A DNA stretch of 64,000 nt from Deefgea salmonis (GTDB taxonomy: Bacteria; Pseudomonadota; Gammaproteobacteria; Burkholderiales; Chitinibacteraceae), in NCBI RefSeq assembly GCF_020531905.1, contig NZ_JAJAWG010000003.1, forward strand, positions 248,001-312,000. The letters are read 5' to 3'. The notes under the pieces are model-generated. The model saw only the letters and a program-made list of their open reading frames with translations, was not told the DNA's origin and did not search any database. The stretch's first letter is position 1, and each line of letters begins with the position of its first letter. Below are positions 9,402-18,896 of the stretch, piece after piece. Made by a program: the position numbers and the translations under genes.

Positions 9402-9438
9402 AGGTCGGGGGGCAGTTCGCGTCGCGCAATGCGCCCTA
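9402..9438. repeat. GTAGGGCGC-type short intergenic palindrome between rmlA and rmlC
   Basis: On the minus strand the unit reads GTAGGGCGCATTGCGCGACG and ends in a C-run. It contains the inverted half-sites GCGCATTGCGC. This resembles the common dispersed GTAGGGCGG-type intergenic sequences of Proteobacteria, and a related hairpin (GGCGGGT/ACCCGCC) occurs between hscB and hscA. Confidence 0.5.
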
Positions 9439-9452
9439 CTTTTAATAAATTA

Positions 9453-10361
9453 TTATTTAATCATGCGTAGCAGATATTGGCCGTAGGCGTTTTTCTTTAG
9501 CGGTTGGGCGAGTTTTTCTACTTGAGCAGCGTCAATCCAGCCGTGACGATACGCAATTTCTTCTGGGCAGCACACTTTTAAGCCCTGGCGCGCTTCGATG
9601 GTTTGAATGAATTGGCTGGCTTCGAGCATCGATTCATGCGTGCCGGTATCTAACCATGCATAGCCGCGACCCATGGTTTTGACGTCTAATTGGCCTTGCG
9701 CTAAATACACGCTATTGACATCGGTAATTTCTAATTCACCACGTGGCGAGGGTTTAATATTTTTGGCAATTTCAATCACGCTATTGTCGTAAAAATATAA
9801 GCCGGTTACCGCGTAATTGGATTTCGGTTTGAGTGGTTTTTCTTCAATCGACAGCGCTTTACCACTCGCATCAAAATCAACCACCCCATAGCGCTCTGGA
9901 TCATTAACGTGATAAGCAAAAACGCTAGCGCCGTTTTCTTTATCCGCAGCGGTTTTTAATAAATCAGCAAATTCATGGCCATAAAAAATATTATCGCCCA
10001 ACACCAGTGCCACATTATCTTGGCCAATAAATTCTTCACCAATAATAAACGCTTGCGCCAGACCATCTGGACTTGGCTGTACCGCGTATTGCAGTTTGAT
10101 ACCCCATTGGCTACCGCCACCGAGCAATTGCTCAAAGCGTGGGGTGTCTTGTGGGGTAGAGATAATCAAAATATCGCGAATTCCCGCCAGCAATAGCGTG
10201 CTCAGCGGGTAATAAATCATCGGTTTATCGTAAATCGGTAGCAATTGCTTGGATACGGCGATGGTGGCGGGATAAAGTCGAGTACCCGAACCACCGGCTA
10301 AAATAATACCTTTACGGCTAGGATTTGCGATTAGGGATTGGGGATTAGTCATTTTTGCCAT
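9453..10361 (-). CDS. rmlA: Glucose-1-phosphate thymidylyltransferase
   Basis: 302 residues. The [21 protein letters not shown] signature (nucleotide binding) and the [15 protein letters not shown] segment identify RmlA, which makes dTDP-glucose from dTTP and glucose-1-phosphate. The core enzyme normally begins near MKGIILAGG. Here about 16 extra residues precede it, and they are encoded by a G-rich repeat ([15 protein letters not shown]). In-frame ATGs occur at 10361 and 10352, both upstream of or within the repeat, and there is no good Shine-Dalgarno sequence. The gene follows the DUF2442 gene by 13 bases and is separated from rmlC by repeats. Confidence 0.95.
   Translation of the reverse strand: MAKMTNPQSLIANPSRKGIILAGGSGTRLYPATIAVSKQLLPIYDKPMIYYPLSTLLLAGIRDILIISTPQDTPRFEQLLGGGSQWGIKLQYAVQPSPDGLAQAFIIGEEFIGQDNVALVLGDNIFYGHEFADLLKTAADKENGASVFAYHVNDPERYGVVDFDASGKALSIEEKPLKPKSNYAVTGLYFYDNSVIEIAKNIKPSPRGELEITDVNSVYLAQGQLDVKTMGRGYAWLDTGTHESMLEASQFIQTIEARQGLKVCCPEEIAYRHGWIDAAQVEKLAQPLKKNAYGQYLLRMIK
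10328..10348. repeat. G-rich heptamer repeat forming the RmlA N-terminus
   Basis: Plus strand GCGATTAGGGATTGGGGATT, translated on the minus strand as part of the RmlA leader (NPQSLIANP). It belongs to the same GGGGATT family as the arrays in rmlB, rmlD, the glg gap and the isc operon. Confidence 0.75.
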
Positions 10362-10374
10362 TTTTTGTCATGGG

Positions 10375-10638
10375 TTATGCTTGTTTAAGCCACGAAACGG
10401 TTTTACCCGTCGCCATTTCATACAGTGTTTCTGGGCTCACATCAAATCCGCAGGGCCACGCTAACGTGGGCCATTCATCAAGATAAAATTGCGAAAATAA
10501 TGCTTTATCTTTCAGTTGCTGGGCAATTGGGTAGCGATTAATCAACTCAGTTAAATCAACAATACCGATTTCATCGGTATTGAATTTCAATTGAATACAA
10601 TAGCCATCCAAATATTTTGCGGATTCAATATGTATCAT
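10375..10638 (-). CDS. DUF2442 family protein
   Basis: 87 residues, starting at an ATG preceded by AAGGA at a good distance. The pattern VDLTELINRYPIAQQLKDK, FSQFYLDEWPTLAWPCGFDVSPETLYEM fits the DUF2442 family, small proteins often paired with DUF4160 proteins and suspected, not proven, to belong to toxin-antitoxin-like pairs. No DUF4160 partner is present here. It lies between the DUF29 gene and rmlA on the same strand and probably shares their transcript. No catalytic motif is visible and no function is claimed. Confidence 0.82.
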   Translation of the reverse strand: MIHIESAKYLDGYCIQLKFNTDEIGIVDLTELINRYPIAQQLKDKALFSQFYLDEWPTLAWPCGFDVSPETLYEMATGKTVSWLKQA

Positions 10639-10698
10639 GATTTATCCTTCACACTCGTGGTGCGACTTTATGGAATTCTTTACATGCCCACATTGCCA

Positions 10699-11151
10699 TT
10701 AATTCAAAGTTGCACTATCACCGGGTAGCCAATCCCCCAACACTTCATCACTCGTCCATGGGCAAGCCTCTGGAAAAATATCAAATCCAAGTTGAGTTTC
10801 TTTATCGGCAGCTTCTCGTGCATCTAGCCATGCATCGTCCCACCAGCCGCGATCATTCAAACTCGCTTTTAGGCTGGGGGTATTTTCTAGGCGTCGGCTC
10901 AACGCCTTGCGCTGTTCACGGATCGTATTTTTCCAGCTGCTTCCCTGTCTGTCTGGCTGATATTGCCATTTGAGCAAGTGCGCTAGTAGTAATGCCATTC
11001 GGTTCGCCAATTCACGTTGTTCGCTTTTACCCACGTCTTCAATCTCCTCGGCAATATGCGCTAAATCCAGCAGTTCAAAGCGCCCAGCACGAATCAACCT
11101 CGCTTGCTCGCTGGCCCACGCAACAATGTCTTGTTCATAAGAAATAGTCAT
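10699..11151 (-). CDS. DUF29 family protein
   Basis: 150 residues from MTISYEQDIVAWASEQ, chosen because AAGGAG lies eight bases upstream; a longer frame reaching 11214 would overlap rmlD and has no such site. The motifs DLAHIAEEIEDVGKSEQREL, LLAHLLKWQYQPD and SWKNTIREQRKAL are characteristic of DUF29, predicted to be an all-helical protein. The family is common in cyanobacteria and sporadic in Proteobacteria, which suggests transfer. Its biochemical role is unknown. It is inserted between rmlD and rmlA, 12 bases after the rmlD stop. Confidence 0.88.
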   Translation of the reverse strand: MTISYEQDIVAWASEQARLIRAGRFELLDLAHIAEEIEDVGKSEQRELANRMALLLAHLLKWQYQPDRQGSSWKNTIREQRKALSRRLENTPSLKASLNDRGWWDDAWLDAREAADKETQLGFDIFPEACPWTSDEVLGDWLPGDSATLN

Positions 11152-11162
11152 TGCAATCTCCT

Positions 11163-12158
11163 TCACTTCATAGCCATTAATTGCGTCATCACTTGCTGCA
11201 CACCAACTTGCCAATCGGGTAGCACTACGCCAAAAGTGCTTTGCAACTTTTGCGTATTCAAGCGTGAATTGGCTGGGCGTGGTGCGGGGACAGGGTAGTC
11301 GCTAGCGGGAATCGCTTTAATCGCTTCGCCAGCAATTTTTAGGGTATAGCCCTGCTCAGTAGCAATTTTGTTGATTAGCGACGCATACCCATGCCATGAG
11401 GTTTCCCCTGAGGCGACGAGGTGATAGGTGCCATAGAGGTCAGGGATTGGGAATTGGGGATTGGGGAATGAGGACGCGGCACTACCTGCTACTCCCAAAT
11501 CCCCACTCCCTACTCCCCACCCACTATCCATCACCTGCCGTATCGCATGTGCGGTCACATCCGCGATTAAACTCGCTGAAGTCGGCGCGCCGATTTGATC
11601 GGCCACCACACTCAGCGCATCGCGCTGCTGCATTAAGCGCAGCATGGTTTTCAAGAAATTAGCGCCATGCGCGCCAAAAACCCAACTAGTGCGGAAAATC
11701 AAATGCCGGCAACCGCTGGCGCGAATCGCCTCTTCACCGGCTAACTTAGTTTTGCCGTAAACCGATTGCGGATTTGTTACGTCGTCTTCCAAATACGCGC
11801 CGTCTTTGCTGCCATCAAACACATAGTCGGTCGAATAATGCACCAGCAAGGCACCGAGCTTGGCGGCTTCTTCGGCAAAGACTTGCGGTGCTGTGGTATT
11901 GAGTAACGTCGCTAGCTCAACTTCAGATTCGGCGCGATCGACCGCCGTATGCGCGGCGGGATTCACGATGATGTCTGGGCGAATGCGTTGCACTACTGCA
12001 CGGATGGCGTCGGGATTGGCTAAATCGCAATCATTGCGATCCAGCGCAATCACCTCGCCCAGTACGGCCAGGCTACGTTGCAGCTCAAAGCCCACTTGGC
12101 CGTTTTTACCCGTGAGTAGAATGCGGGGAGTTGGGAGTGGGGATTGGGGAGTGGTCAT
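11163..12158 (-). CDS. rmlD: dTDP-4-dehydrorhamnose reductase with an in-frame repeat insertion
   Basis: 331 residues, about 30 more than usual. ILLTGKNGQVGFEL is the NAD(P)-binding motif; HYSTDYVFDGSK and SVYGKTKLAGE carry the catalytic Thr/Ser-Tyr-Lys set. It completes dTDP-L-rhamnose. Two parts are not RmlD: the first ten residues (MTTPQSPLPTP) and roughly residues 210-239 (GWGVGSGDLGVAG through NPQFPIPD). Both are translated G-rich/C-rich repeat DNA. The internal insert is in frame and lies where RmlD has a surface loop before YGTYHLVASGE, so activity may be kept. The ATG overlaps the stop of the upstream small gene as ATGA. Confidence 0.95.
   Translation of the reverse strand: MTTPQSPLPTPRILLTGKNGQVGFELQRSLAVLGEVIALDRNDCDLANPDAIRAVVQRIRPDIIVNPAAHTAVDRAESEVELATLLNTTAPQVFAEEAAKLGALLVHYSTDYVFDGSKDGAYLEDDVTNPQSVYGKTKLAGEEAIRASGCRHLIFRTSWVFGAHGANFLKTMLRLMQQRDALSVVADQIGAPTSASLIADVTAHAIRQVMDSGWGVGSGDLGVAGSAASSFPNPQFPIPDLYGTYHLVASGETSWHGYASLINKIATEQGYTLKIAGEAIKAIPASDYPVPAPRPANSRLNTQKLQSTFGVVLPDWQVGVQQVMTQLMAMK
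11441..11528. repeat. G-rich repeat array inserted inside rmlD
   Basis: The plus strand has GGGATTGGGAATTGGGGATT followed by GGGGAATGAGG, a short spacer, then C-rich ACTCCCAAATCCCCACTCCC and TACTCCCCACCC. The two arms run in opposite polarity, giving a long imperfect hairpin and possible quadruplex on either strand. The frame of rmlD stays open through it. Confidence 0.88.
12125..12154. repeat. G-rich repeat forming the RmlD N-terminus
   Basis: Plus strand GGGGAGTTGGGAGTGGGGAT followed by TGGGGAGT. It codes on the minus strand for the proline-rich start of RmlD (TTPQSPLPTP) and ends one base before the shared ATGA start/stop overlap. Confidence 0.85.
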
Positions 12159-12511
12159 ACGCTTTGTCCAATTTTTTTATGTAAGCCACTTAACAGGCGA
12201 CCAACTAAATTCATTTGTTCAAAAAGAGCTAAATCCTTAGGAACATAACCCAGCATTAAAGCAATTTCAGCTTGCGTATCTAACTCACTTAAGGAACCAC
12301 GTGCGATGTTTAAAAAATGCAAATATTCTTTACTTGTTCCTCGCGCCACACCTTCCGCAATGTTTGATGGAATAGAAACTGCAGCACGCCGCATTTGGCC
12401 AGTCAAACCAAAACGTTCATCATTTGGAAATAGTGCGGTTAACTCATAGATCGTTTTGACTAACAGCATGACTTGTCGCCATGTTTCCAATTGCTTATGC
12501 GGTTTATCCAT
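12155..12511 (-). CDS. Four-helix-bundle protein (23S rRNA intervening-sequence protein family)
   Basis: 118 residues from MDKPHKQLETWRQVMLLV at the ATG at 12511; a GTG at 12529 would add six residues read from a repeat-like stretch. The helices carry LTGQMRRAAVSIPSNIAEG and FLNIARGSLSELDTQAEIA, the diagnostic pattern of the TIGR02436/S23 family. Members occur inside 23S rRNA intervening sequences and also, as here, as free-standing genes near variable loci; their role is unknown. It lies between the MNT-HEPN gene and rmlD, touching both, so it is transcribed within the rml operon. Confidence 0.88.
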   Translation of the reverse strand: MDKPHKQLETWRQVMLLVKTIYELTALFPNDERFGLTGQMRRAAVSIPSNIAEGVARGTSKEYLHFLNIARGSLSELDTQAEIALMLGYVPKDLALFEQMNLVGRLLSGLHKKIGQSV

Positions 12512-12518
12512 TCCCCAC

Positions 12519-13232
12519 TCACCGTTCACTATCCAAAGCCATTTGCAAACTATTTTCTAATTGCATAAAACCTGCTACATATTGATCGACTTTATCCAGC
12601 AAAACTGACACTTCGCGTTCGTCATAAACATGACTCGATAAATTACGCATTTCAATCATATCAAGCCATAGCGCATCATCTTGCAATAAACCCTGTGCGA
12701 AAGCATCTTTAAAAATCGCTCGCGGATTTTTGCTATCGATACCCACAAAATCTAAATATCTTTTTAATGCTTTCCAAGCCATTTCAAATGTGAATTCAAA
12801 TCGTTGCACATTCAAATCAAGCACAACATCACCAAAACCCTCTGCACGCAATTGCACACTTTCGGTCTGAATTAACTTCAATCGTGCCAATGCGCGAGAA
12901 AAATACAGCAAACCATCTTCAGCGCGTAATTGCTTATTCGCACTAAATAAAACTCGACCGGTTTCCTTTACTCGATTTGCAAATCGTAGCTCGGTATGTG
13001 CGATATTAGCGACATCCATTTTTAGTAAAGTCGGCAACTCATCAACTGCACTACGAATTTGTGTTAGCACATCCCAATCGGCATCCGCATCGGCAAATGC
13101 AAAGTCATAATCACTCGTTGCTTTGGCCTCACCATCCACACGCGATCCAAATAACCAGATACGACTTGGTTTTGCATGGCGTAAAATAATGCCCACCACG
13201 GCATCAATGAGCTTTTTATCCAAAGAAGCCAT
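12519..13232 (-). CDS. Fused MNT nucleotidyltransferase-HEPN (HI0073/HI0074-like) protein
   Basis: 237 residues from MASLDKKLIDA, nine bases after the rmlB stop. Residues 1-95 form a minimal nucleotidyltransferase: WLFGSRVDGEAKATSDYD gives GSX10DXD (Gly29-Ser30, Asp41, Asp43) and KMDVAN supplies a third acidic residue (Asp73). Residues 105-230 resemble HI0074: RFEFTFEMAWKALKRYL and EMRNLSSHVYDE, with the RX4HXY motif Arg196-His201-Tyr203. In the separate MntA-HepT toxin-antitoxin pair the HEPN part is an RNase toxin and MntA blocks it by AMPylating that tyrosine. Here both are on one chain. A role as toxin-antitoxin, self-modifying enzyme or simple regulator is inference. Confidence 0.86.
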   Translation of the reverse strand: MASLDKKLIDAVVGIILRHAKPSRIWLFGSRVDGEAKATSDYDFAFADADADWDVLTQIRSAVDELPTLLKMDVANIAHTELRFANRVKETGRVLFSANKQLRAEDGLLYFSRALARLKLIQTESVQLRAEGFGDVVLDLNVQRFEFTFEMAWKALKRYLDFVGIDSKNPRAIFKDAFAQGLLQDDALWLDMIEMRNLSSHVYDEREVSVLLDKVDQYVAGFMQLENSLQMALDSER

Positions 13233-13239
13233 GTTTTTA

Positions 13240-14373
13240 TTATTTCCCGTACTGTTGATCAAGCCACTCACGATAAGCGCCGCTGGTTACATTGCTCACC
13301 CAGTCTTGATTGGTCAAATACCACTCTACGGTTTTACGAATGCCCGATTCGAACGTCTCGGCCGGTTTCCAGCCCAGTTCGCGCTCGAGTTTGCGCGCAT
13401 CAATCGCGTAGCGACGATCATGCCCAGGGCGATCGGTTACATAGGTGATTTGGCTGCGGTAAGTGGGGAGTAGAGATTGGGGAGTAGTACCCGTCTGCTG
13501 ACTCACTACTGCCCGCTCTTCACTCCCTACTCCCAACTCCCTACTCCCTATCGGAGCCAGCTCGTCCAGCAAGTCACAAATCGTATGCACCACATCCAGA
13601 TTGGCTTTTTCATTCCAGCCACCGACGTTGTAGGTCTCGCCCACTTGGCCCGCTTCGAGCACGCGGCGAATCGCTGAGCAGTGATCTTTCACATACAACC
13701 AATCGCGAATCTGCTGGCCATCGCCATAAATCGGCAGTGGCTTACCGGCCAGTGCGTTCAAAATCACCAATGGAATCAGTTTTTCTGGGAAATGATACGG
13801 GCCGTAATTATTCGAGCAATTGGTAGTTAAGACCGGCAAGCCATAAGTGTGGTGCCAAGCGCGAACCAAATGATCCGACGCCGCTTTTGATGCTGAATAC
13901 GGGCTATTGGGCTCAAACGCCTTGGTTTCGCTAAACGCCGGATCATCGGCTGCCAGCGTGCCGTAAACTTCGTCGGTCGACACGTGCAAAAAGCGAAACG
14001 CGGCTTTTTGTTCCGCCGCCAGCTCAGTCCAATAACCGCGCACGCTTTCTAATAAATTAAAAGTGCCAACGACATTGGTTTGAATAAACTCGCCCGGCCC
14101 AGTGATTGAGCGATCCACATGCGATTCGGCGGCAAAATTCAGCACTGCGCGAGGTTGGTATTCAGCGAGCAATTTACTAATAATTTCCCGATCACCAATA
14201 TCAGCCCGAACAAATATATGACGGGTATCGCCCTCTAGGGCTTTGAGGGTATCGAGGTTACCGGCATACGTCAGCTTATCGACGTTAATCACCACCTCGT
14301 CGCAGCCAGCTAGCCAATCTAAAACAAAGTTACCACCGATAAACCCAGCTGCGCCGGTTACTAAAATTGTCAT
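13240..14373 (-). CDS. rmlB: dTDP-glucose 4,6-dehydratase with an in-frame repeat insertion
   Basis: 377 residues against about 350 in the family. The start [16 protein letters not shown] is the NAD-binding motif, [10 protein letters not shown] and [16 protein letters not shown] carry the Thr-Asp-Glu and Tyr-Lys active site, and [15 protein letters not shown] the substrate loop. It forms dTDP-4-keto-6-deoxyglucose, the branch point for rhamnose and the 3-acetamido sugar. Residues about 274-303 ([20 protein letters not shown] and onward) are absent from normal RmlB and are translated from a 90-base G/C-rich repeat placed between DELAP and [18 protein letters not shown]. The frame is preserved. 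First gene of the operon, preceded by an AT-rich leader. Confidence 0.96.
   Translation of the reverse strand: MTILVTGAAGFIGGNFVLDWLAGCDEVVINVDKLTYAGNLDTLKALEGDTRHIFVRADIGDREIISKLLAEYQPRAVLNFAAESHVDRSITGPGEFIQTNVVGTFNLLESVRGYWTELAAEQKAAFRFLHVSTDEVYGTLAADDPAFSETKAFEPNSPYSASKAASDHLVRAWHHTYGLPVLTTNCSNNYGPYHFPEKLIPLVILNALAGKPLPIYGDGQQIRDWLYVKDHCSAIRRVLEAGQVGETYNVGGWNEKANLDVVHTICDLLDELAPIGSRELGVGSEERAVVSQQTGTTPQSLLPTYRSQITYVTDRPGHDRRYAIDARKLERELGWKPAETFESGIRKTVEWYLTNQDWVSNVTSGAYREWLDQQYGK
13462..13551. repeat. G-rich repeat array inserted inside rmlB
   Basis: Plus strand GTGGGGAGTAGAGATTGGGG then AGTAGT, a spacer, and C-rich CACTCCCTACTCCCAACTCC and CTACTCCCTA. Same architecture as the array in rmlD: two opposed arms around a spacer. 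It is exactly 90 bases, a multiple of three, and adds 30 codons without a stop. Confidence 0.88.
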
Positions 14374-14511
14374 TGAATTATTTACCTTTCATGCAGATTT
14401 ATATAAACCACAAGGGCCTGATATAAATCAAAAAATAAGTTATTTATTCATTTTATTAGTGCTATTTCATCTCAATAATTAGAGTTTTCACGCACATAAA
14501 ATTAAGTGGTT

Positions 14512-14618
14512 AAGAGAAAAATTTTGACTCTTCGTAGAATTTGCTCAGCCAACAAAGCATTGCATTCGCTGGCAAGCCAGCTCCTACAAGTTCCAATCAG
14601 TTATTCGTGACCACTTAA
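14512..14618. repeat. Small palindromic element containing a REP-like core
   Basis: Ends are inverted TTAAGTGGT / ACCACTTAA about 107 bases apart. Inside is CGCTGGCAAGCCAGCTCCTA, which closely matches the REP hairpin sequence that is very common in Pseudomonas genomes. It fills most of the gap between the rmlB start and the wzz stop. It could work as a transcription or mRNA-stability barrier after wzz. Confidence 0.65.
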
Positions 14619-14624
14619 CATCTT

Positions 14625-15695
14625 TTATTTTGCTTTCCAAGCCGCACCAATTTTGCTTAATAGCGCTACTGACTGGCTATTTTCTCTTGATTTGGTGATG
14701 GCCTCAGCAATAAATGCCCATAAAATACTTAAAAACAGCGCGGCAAATGTGGCCAACAATACAATTAACGCCCGTTTAGGCCCTGATTTTTCATCCGGCA
14801 CTTCGGCGGCGGTCATTTTTAATTCATCGCGTTCTTGTTTTTTTAATAATTCAATGCGGCGATCAAGTCGCTCGATTAAAGCATCCCAATACGCTTGTTG
14901 CTGCAAAGCGCCGACGGCGGCAATCCATAAACCGGTATTATTGGCATTGGCTTGTTTTTTCATACTATCAACGACCAAGCGCTGCAAACTCGAGAGTTGA
15001 TCTTGCATCCGTACCAATTCGTTTTGCATCATATCGCTCACCCCACCTTGCAAGGTCGATTCAGCTTGAATCGCGGCTAAGCTGGTAATGCCATAACGAT
15101 CTGCCGCCGACAACTGATTAATCATTGCGGCTAAATCGGCTTGTTGAATTTCGGCATCGTATTTATTTTTATTTTTTTGCGCCATTTCACGGCGAGTTTC
15201 TAATTCATAGCGATACTTAGAGCTATCCAATAAACGCATGCTATATAAATTTTGCTGTAGCGCTAAACCCATTTTATTGGCCAATAAAGCAGCAAATTCT
15301 GGATCATCATCGGTGACATTAATATCTAAAAAACCATCTTTAGCATTTAACACAACCTTAACCGATTGCCCCATCGCCTTTCGCGTTGCTTGGCGGCCTT
15401 TAGTCTCAAAATGCTCAGCCAATTTCATTTCTTTAGCGATGGCTTCTTGCACCTGATCGTTGCTCAATACCCAGTTGTAAACCGCCGCATTTTTCGACGG
15501 GGCAATTTTTAGCGTAGCCGTGTACTGATTGGGCAAACTGAACGCCACCGCAGCCGCAATCACTGCCACCAAAATCGGTAGGCCAATAATCAGTTTTTTG
15601 TGTTTGGTCAGTACGAGGGCCAGATCCAATAAAGAAATTTCATCTTCGGTATCTAGCTTACGATTAGATTGCTCGCTGGAGTTGACTGCTGTCAT
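14625..15695 (-). CDS. wzz: Wzz/Etk-type chain-length determinant protein
   Basis: 356 residues. An N-terminal cytoplasmic tail (EDEISLLDLALVLTKHKKL) is followed by a first membrane helix (LIIGLPILVAVIAAAVAF), a long periplasmic region with coiled-coil character (YRYELETRREMAQKNKNKYD and the leucine-rich part after it), and a second helix near residues 305-330 (ALIVLLATFAALFLSILWAF). This two-helix arrangement defines Wzz polysaccharide co-polymerases, which set the chain length of Wzy-dependent polymers. It is upstream of and parallel to the rml operon, separated by a repeat, and probably serves the same polysaccharide. Confidence 0.88.
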   Translation of the reverse strand: MTAVNSSEQSNRKLDTEDEISLLDLALVLTKHKKLIIGLPILVAVIAAAVAFSLPNQYTATLKIAPSKNAAVYNWVLSNDQVQEAIAKEMKLAEHFETKGRQATRKAMGQSVKVVLNAKDGFLDINVTDDDPEFAALLANKMGLALQQNLYSMRLLDSSKYRYELETRREMAQKNKNKYDAEIQQADLAAMINQLSAADRYGITSLAAIQAESTLQGGVSDMMQNELVRMQDQLSSLQRLVVDSMKKQANANNTGLWIAAVGALQQQAYWDALIERLDRRIELLKKQERDELKMTAAEVPDEKSGPKRALIVLLATFAALFLSILWAFIAEAITKSRENSQSVALLSKIGAAWKAK

Positions 15696-15792
15696 TGGCG
15701 TGTATTCTGTAAAAGAGTGAAAAATTCAAAAACATCGACTAAAAGTGGGAATTATTATAATCGACGAACTGTATATTTTTGTCTTTTGTAAG

Positions 15793-15822
15793 AAAAAAGC
15801 CAGCAATTATGCTGGCTTTTTG
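15793..15822 (-). terminator. Rho-independent terminator
   Basis: AAAAAAGCCAGC, a six-base loop, then GCTGGCTTTTT. On the minus strand it lies about 120 bases after the PCMT-family gene, followed by a T run, and separates that gene from wzz. Confidence 0.85.
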
Positions 15823-15942
15823 ATTGAAAACATACACAACATAATGCACATGTTAAAATTCACAGTAAGATTTGCAACCAAAAGCATCGCAGTATCATTT
15901 CACTTTATTTCGTCAAATAGTGAGAACAGAGGATGCAAGCCC

Positions 15943-16584
15943 TTAAAATTCAAACACCGGCGTGCTAACCCGCATTCTTGGTAAGTTGTAATCAAAGACT
16001 TGTTTTTGCTCGAGCACTGCGCCGGCCTGGTGATATAAAGTGGCATACATCATCGGCTCTTCACCAATAATGGCGAGTAAATGGCCATCATTGGCTAATT
16101 GGGCCAACAAACTGGCTGGCGCTTGATCGAACGACGCGGTGGCGATAATGGCGTCAAATGGCGCTTGGCCATTGGGCGCCAAGGCATCGCCCACTTCGGC
16201 GCGGGCGTTTTTAATGCCGGCGGCTTTCAGTTGCGCATTGATAAAAGCCACATACTCAATATCGGCATCCACCGCCACCACCTGCGCGCATAAGCCGGCA
16301 GCCAAGGCGATTAAGTAAGCTGCGCCGGGGCCAGCAATCAGCAATTTATCGGTAGGCTTTAAGTCGATTTCTTGCAATAAACGCGCTTCAACCTTAGGTG
16401 CAAGCATCAGCTGGCCATGCGCCAATGGCAGTTCAACGTCAACAAAAGCCAATTCTTTTTTGTCCGCTGGCACAAAGTCTTCACGGCGAGTATTCAGCAC
16501 CCGCGCTAGAATCACAGGATTTAACACATTCCACGGGCGAATTTGCTGCTCAACTAAAAGATAACGTGCGTTTTCCCAATCCAT
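15943..16584 (-). CDS. PCMT-family (protein-L-isoaspartate O-methyltransferase-like) protein
   Basis: 213 residues with GAGGTGAAGCAAAC ahead of the ATG as a good ribosome-binding site. The N-terminal VEQQIRPWNVLNPVILARVL, followed by RREDFVPADKKELAFVDVELPLAHGQLMLAP, matches the PCMT family that is standard in Betaproteobacteria. The SAM-binding loop reads LLIAGPGAAYLIALAAGL instead of the usual G-T-G-S-G-Y, and the substrate-loop serine/threonine of true Pcm is replaced by HGQLM. It may therefore act on a different substrate or be weakly active. It is divergent from thiC and probably has its own promoter. Confidence 0.8.
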   Translation of the reverse strand: MDWENARYLLVEQQIRPWNVLNPVILARVLNTRREDFVPADKKELAFVDVELPLAHGQLMLAPKVEARLLQEIDLKPTDKLLIAGPGAAYLIALAAGLCAQVVAVDADIEYVAFINAQLKAAGIKNARAEVGDALAPNGQAPFDAIIATASFDQAPASLLAQLANDGHLLAIIGEEPMMYATLYHQAGAVLEQKQVFDYNLPRMRVSTPVFEF

Positions 16585-16682
16585 GTTTGCTTCACCTCAA
16601 GACAAGCCGACTACGGCGATTAGATTATTCAATATGTCTTGCAATTATCCCACAACTCTTTTAATTTCACATTCATGAATCG

Positions 16683-16815
16683 CTAGGGGTTCCGATTTAA
16701 GCGACTTTTCGGGGGTTAACGCCATGTTTGGCCAACACCACGAGAAGCAATGTCAGCAAATCGGATGAGATATACCCTTGGAACCTGACCCGGCTAATAC
16801 CGGCGTAGGAAAGCG
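16683..16815 (+). ncRNA. TPP riboswitch (THI element)
   Basis: The leader upstream of thiC contains the conserved TPP aptamer blocks: AGGGGTTCC near the 5' side, GGATGAGATATACCCTTGGA and ACCTGACCCGGCTAATACCG followed by GCGTAGGAA. These form the two ligand-sensing arms. Thiamine pyrophosphate binding normally lowers expression of the downstream biosynthetic gene. The aptamer ends about 110 bases before the thiC start, leaving room for an expression platform that would act on termination or on ribosome binding. Confidence 0.95.
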
Positions 16816-16905
16816 AGTCGCTGACTTTTTGCGCCCTGACTCCTATGCCGTCTTTTTAAATCACGCGCCAGCGAGCGCGACTGAATCACACTCACCTGAG
16901 TTTGA

Positions 16906-18852
<1,947 letters not shown>

Positions 18853-18896
18853 TACCAGCCGTGGGCTCGAATGATATACCCATAAAAGCATGCGCT

